A stretch of DNA of 6,114 bases, from assembly GCA_046728975.1 (NCBI GenBank), contig JBKPFU010000172.1, positions 1 to 6,114 on the forward strand. Direction: 5' to 3'. The stretch's first letter is position 1; each line of letters opens with the position of its first letter. Source of the DNA: JBKPFU01 sp046728975. Its GTDB lineage: Bacteria > Actinomycetota > Thermoleophilia > Gaiellales > Gaiellaceae. Below the pieces are notes generated by a model. That model was not told the DNA's origin. It made no database searches and was given only the letters and a program-made list of their open reading frames with translations. The position numbers were made by a program, and so were the translations under genes. Below are positions 5,062 through 6,114 of this stretch, one piece after another.

Positions 5062-5472
5062 ATGACGACGATGGCCGACCTGGACGAGCTGGCGCTGTCC
5101 CTACCCGAGACGACGAAAGACGTCGCCGACGACGGCCGGCCGTCGTATCTCGTGCGCGGGAAGCTGTTCTGCTGCCATCGCGGCCGCAGGCGCGACGCCG
5201 TCGATCCGCAGACGGGCGAGCGGCTCGACGACGTCTTGATGTTCCGGGTCGCCGACCTCGGCGTCAAAGAGCTCCTGCTCGCCGACGTTCGCAGCGTCTA
5301 CTTCACGACGCCGCACTTCGACGGTTATGCCGCCGTACTGCTCCGGATCCCGGATCTGGCCCGTCTCGATCGCGAGGAGTTGCACGACATGGTCGTCGAG
5401 GCGTGGCTGACGAAGGCGCCGAAGCGTGTCGCGAAAGCGTGGCTCGGGGAGCACGCGGCTCCAGAGGACTGA
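5062..5472 (+). CDS. MmcQ/YjbR-family protein
   Basis: From ATG 5062 the protein has 136 residues, normal for the family. It shows the usual opening (DELALSLPETTKDVAD, 8-23), YLVRGKLFCCHR (29-40), the core FTTPHFDGYAAVLLR (81-95) and the closing EAWLTKAPKRVAKAWL (113-128). The fold is CyaY-like. Members are often labelled DNA-binding, but the biochemical role is not established, and no partner gene here clarifies it. An in-frame GTG at 5029 and an ATG at 5071 are alternative starts. The 5029 start adds MRSHRDTDREA, which is unlike the family. The upstream site is weak (GAAG near 5055-5058), so the exact start is uncertain by a few codons. The gene is divergent from the PhnB-like gene and is followed 56 bases later by the hydrolase. 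Confidence 0.88.
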   Translation: MTTMADLDELALSLPETTKDVADDGRPSYLVRGKLFCCHRGRRRDAVDPQTGERLDDVLMFRVADLGVKELLLADVRSVYFTTPHFDGYAAVLLRIPDLARLDREELHDMVVEAWLTKAPKRVAKAWLGEHAAPED

Positions 5473-5490
5473 GCACCCGGCTCACGGTGC
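5470..5490 (+). other. Two overlapping small hairpins after the MmcQ/YjbR stop
   Basis: TGAGC (5470-5474) can pair with GCTCA (5480-5484), and GCACC (5473-5477) can pair with GGTGC (5486-5490). The two stems share bases and exclude each other. There is no T-run. This may be a weak terminator or chance; the second stem covers the alternative GTG start (5487) of the hydrolase. Confidence 0.2.
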
Positions 5491-5528
5491 GGCGTGAACA
5501 GGGCGCGGTTCTTGGCACTATCAGCGCG

Positions 5529-6114
5529 GTGACGGTCGTCGAGATCGAAACTCCGCACGGCCCGGCGCGCGCCCACCTGCACACAGCCGACGAGCCGCGG
5601 GCGGCTCTCGTTCTCGGGCACGGGGCGGGCGGAGGCCTGGGCGCGCCGGATCTCGTCGCGGCGACGGAGGCCGCCGTCGCCGAGGGCGTGACGGTCGCGC
5701 TCGTCGAACAGCCCTACCGCGTCGCCGGACGACGCTCGGCACCGCGCGCCCCGCAGCTGGACGCCGCCTGGGTTGCCGTCGTCGAGCACCTGCGCACGCG
5801 CGAGCTGACGGGGCTGCCGCTCGTCGTCGGCGGCCGCTCGTTGGGGGCGCGCGTCGCCTGCCGTACAGCGGAGGCGACCGGCGCCGTCGCGGTGCTTTGC
5901 CTCGCCTTCCCGCTGACGCCGCCACGCCGCGCGGGGAAACCGCCGCAGAGCCGTCTCGCGGAGCTCGACGCCGTGACGGTTCCGACACTGGTCGTCCAGG
6001 GAGATCGGGATCCGTTTGGGATGCCGCCGCCTGGGCCGTCCCGCCAAGTGATCAAGGTGTTGGGCGACCACGGCCTCAAGGCCGACGTCGCCGCAGTGGC
6101 CGCGGCGGTGCGAG
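5529..6114 (+). CDS. Alpha/beta hydrolase, KANL3/Tex30-like (partial, 3' end outside window)
   Basis: The frame is open to the right edge and gives 195 residues from GTG 5529. It begins MTVVEIETPHGPARAHLH and continues with the oxyanion-side motif LVLGHGAGGGLGAPDL (27-42), the nucleophile elbow GGRSLGARVAC (101-111, S104), QGDRDPFG (157-164, acid D161 or D159) and GDHGLK (179-184, H181). All catalytic-triad positions are therefore present. Proteins of this type are soluble dienelactone-hydrolase-like enzymes with unknown substrates. The protein is nearly complete, since about 200-210 residues is usual. An in-frame GTG at 5487 adds 14 residues, but 5529 fits the family's start better. Neither has a ribosome site. 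CACTAT (5516-5521) lies seven bases before GTG 5529, so a leaderless transcript is conceivable but weakly supported. Confidence 0.88.
   Translation, partial: MTVVEIETPHGPARAHLHTADEPRAALVLGHGAGGGLGAPDLVAATEAAVAEGVTVALVEQPYRVAGRRSAPRAPQLDAAWVAVVEHLRTRELTGLPLVVGGRSLGARVACRTAEATGAVAVLCLAFPLTPPRRAGKPPQSRLAELDAVTVPTLVVQGDRDPFGMPPPGPSRQVIKVLGDHGLKADVAAVAAAVR

Noticed and set aside
5325..6071. Minus-strand open frame of 248 residues opposite the hydrolase
   Set aside because: The plus strand carries the full catalytic triad of an alpha/beta hydrolase; the minus-strand product is arginine-rich with no motif.

Overview
This is a GC-rich (roughly two-thirds G+C by eye) bacterial chromosomal segment with short intergenic gaps. 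The genes resemble actinobacterial families: a DesK/NarL-type histidine kinase and regulator pair, an AraC regulator followed by a VOC protein, a PhnB-like protein, an MmcQ/YjbR protein and a KANL3/Tex30-type hydrolase. An actinomycete, perhaps of the Thermoleophilia type, is the best guess. That is an inference from style and GC content, because no taxonomic marker gene is present. No tRNA, rRNA, CRISPR array, insertion sequence or phage gene was seen, and no gene-free stretch exceeds 300 bases.

Layout. Bases 3-395 (+) hold the C-terminal ATPase part of a sensor histidine kinase cut by the window edge. It overlaps by ATGA with its NarL-family response regulator (392-1069, +). After a 134-base leader that contains a hairpin comes a single-domain cupin (1204-1827, +), whose last ~34 residues look unnatural. 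Between its end and the next gene lies a short minus-strand relic of a GNAT acetyltransferase (about 1853-1921). A PEP-mutase/isocitrate-lyase-like gene (1934-2725, -) is divergent from a 417-residue protein (2745-3998, +), with only 19 bases between the two start codons. The 417-residue protein joins an N-terminal GH16-like glucanase/lectin-fold domain to a C-terminal AraC DNA-binding domain. It is followed after 36 bases by a VOC (glyoxalase-fold) gene (4035-4463, +).

A strong 11-bp inverted repeat (4471-4502) separates the VOC gene from a convergent PhnB-like gene (4507-4979, -). The PhnB-like gene carries a one-base deletion near its 3' end: restoring one A at 4550-4553 gives a normal 157-residue protein that stops beside the terminator. 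Divergent from it is an MmcQ/YjbR-family gene (5062-5472, +), then the start of an alpha/beta hydrolase that runs off the right edge (5529-6114, +).

How the genes work together. The kinase and regulator form a two-component system. The AraC part and the VOC gene look like a regulator-target pair, and the GH16-like domain sits where AraC proteins usually carry a ligand sensor. The remaining genes look like unrelated small enzymes. The most noteworthy points are the GH16-AraC fusion with an altered catalytic motif, the frameshift in the PhnB-like gene and the GNAT relic. I do not see convincing evidence of a larger undescribed multi-gene system.
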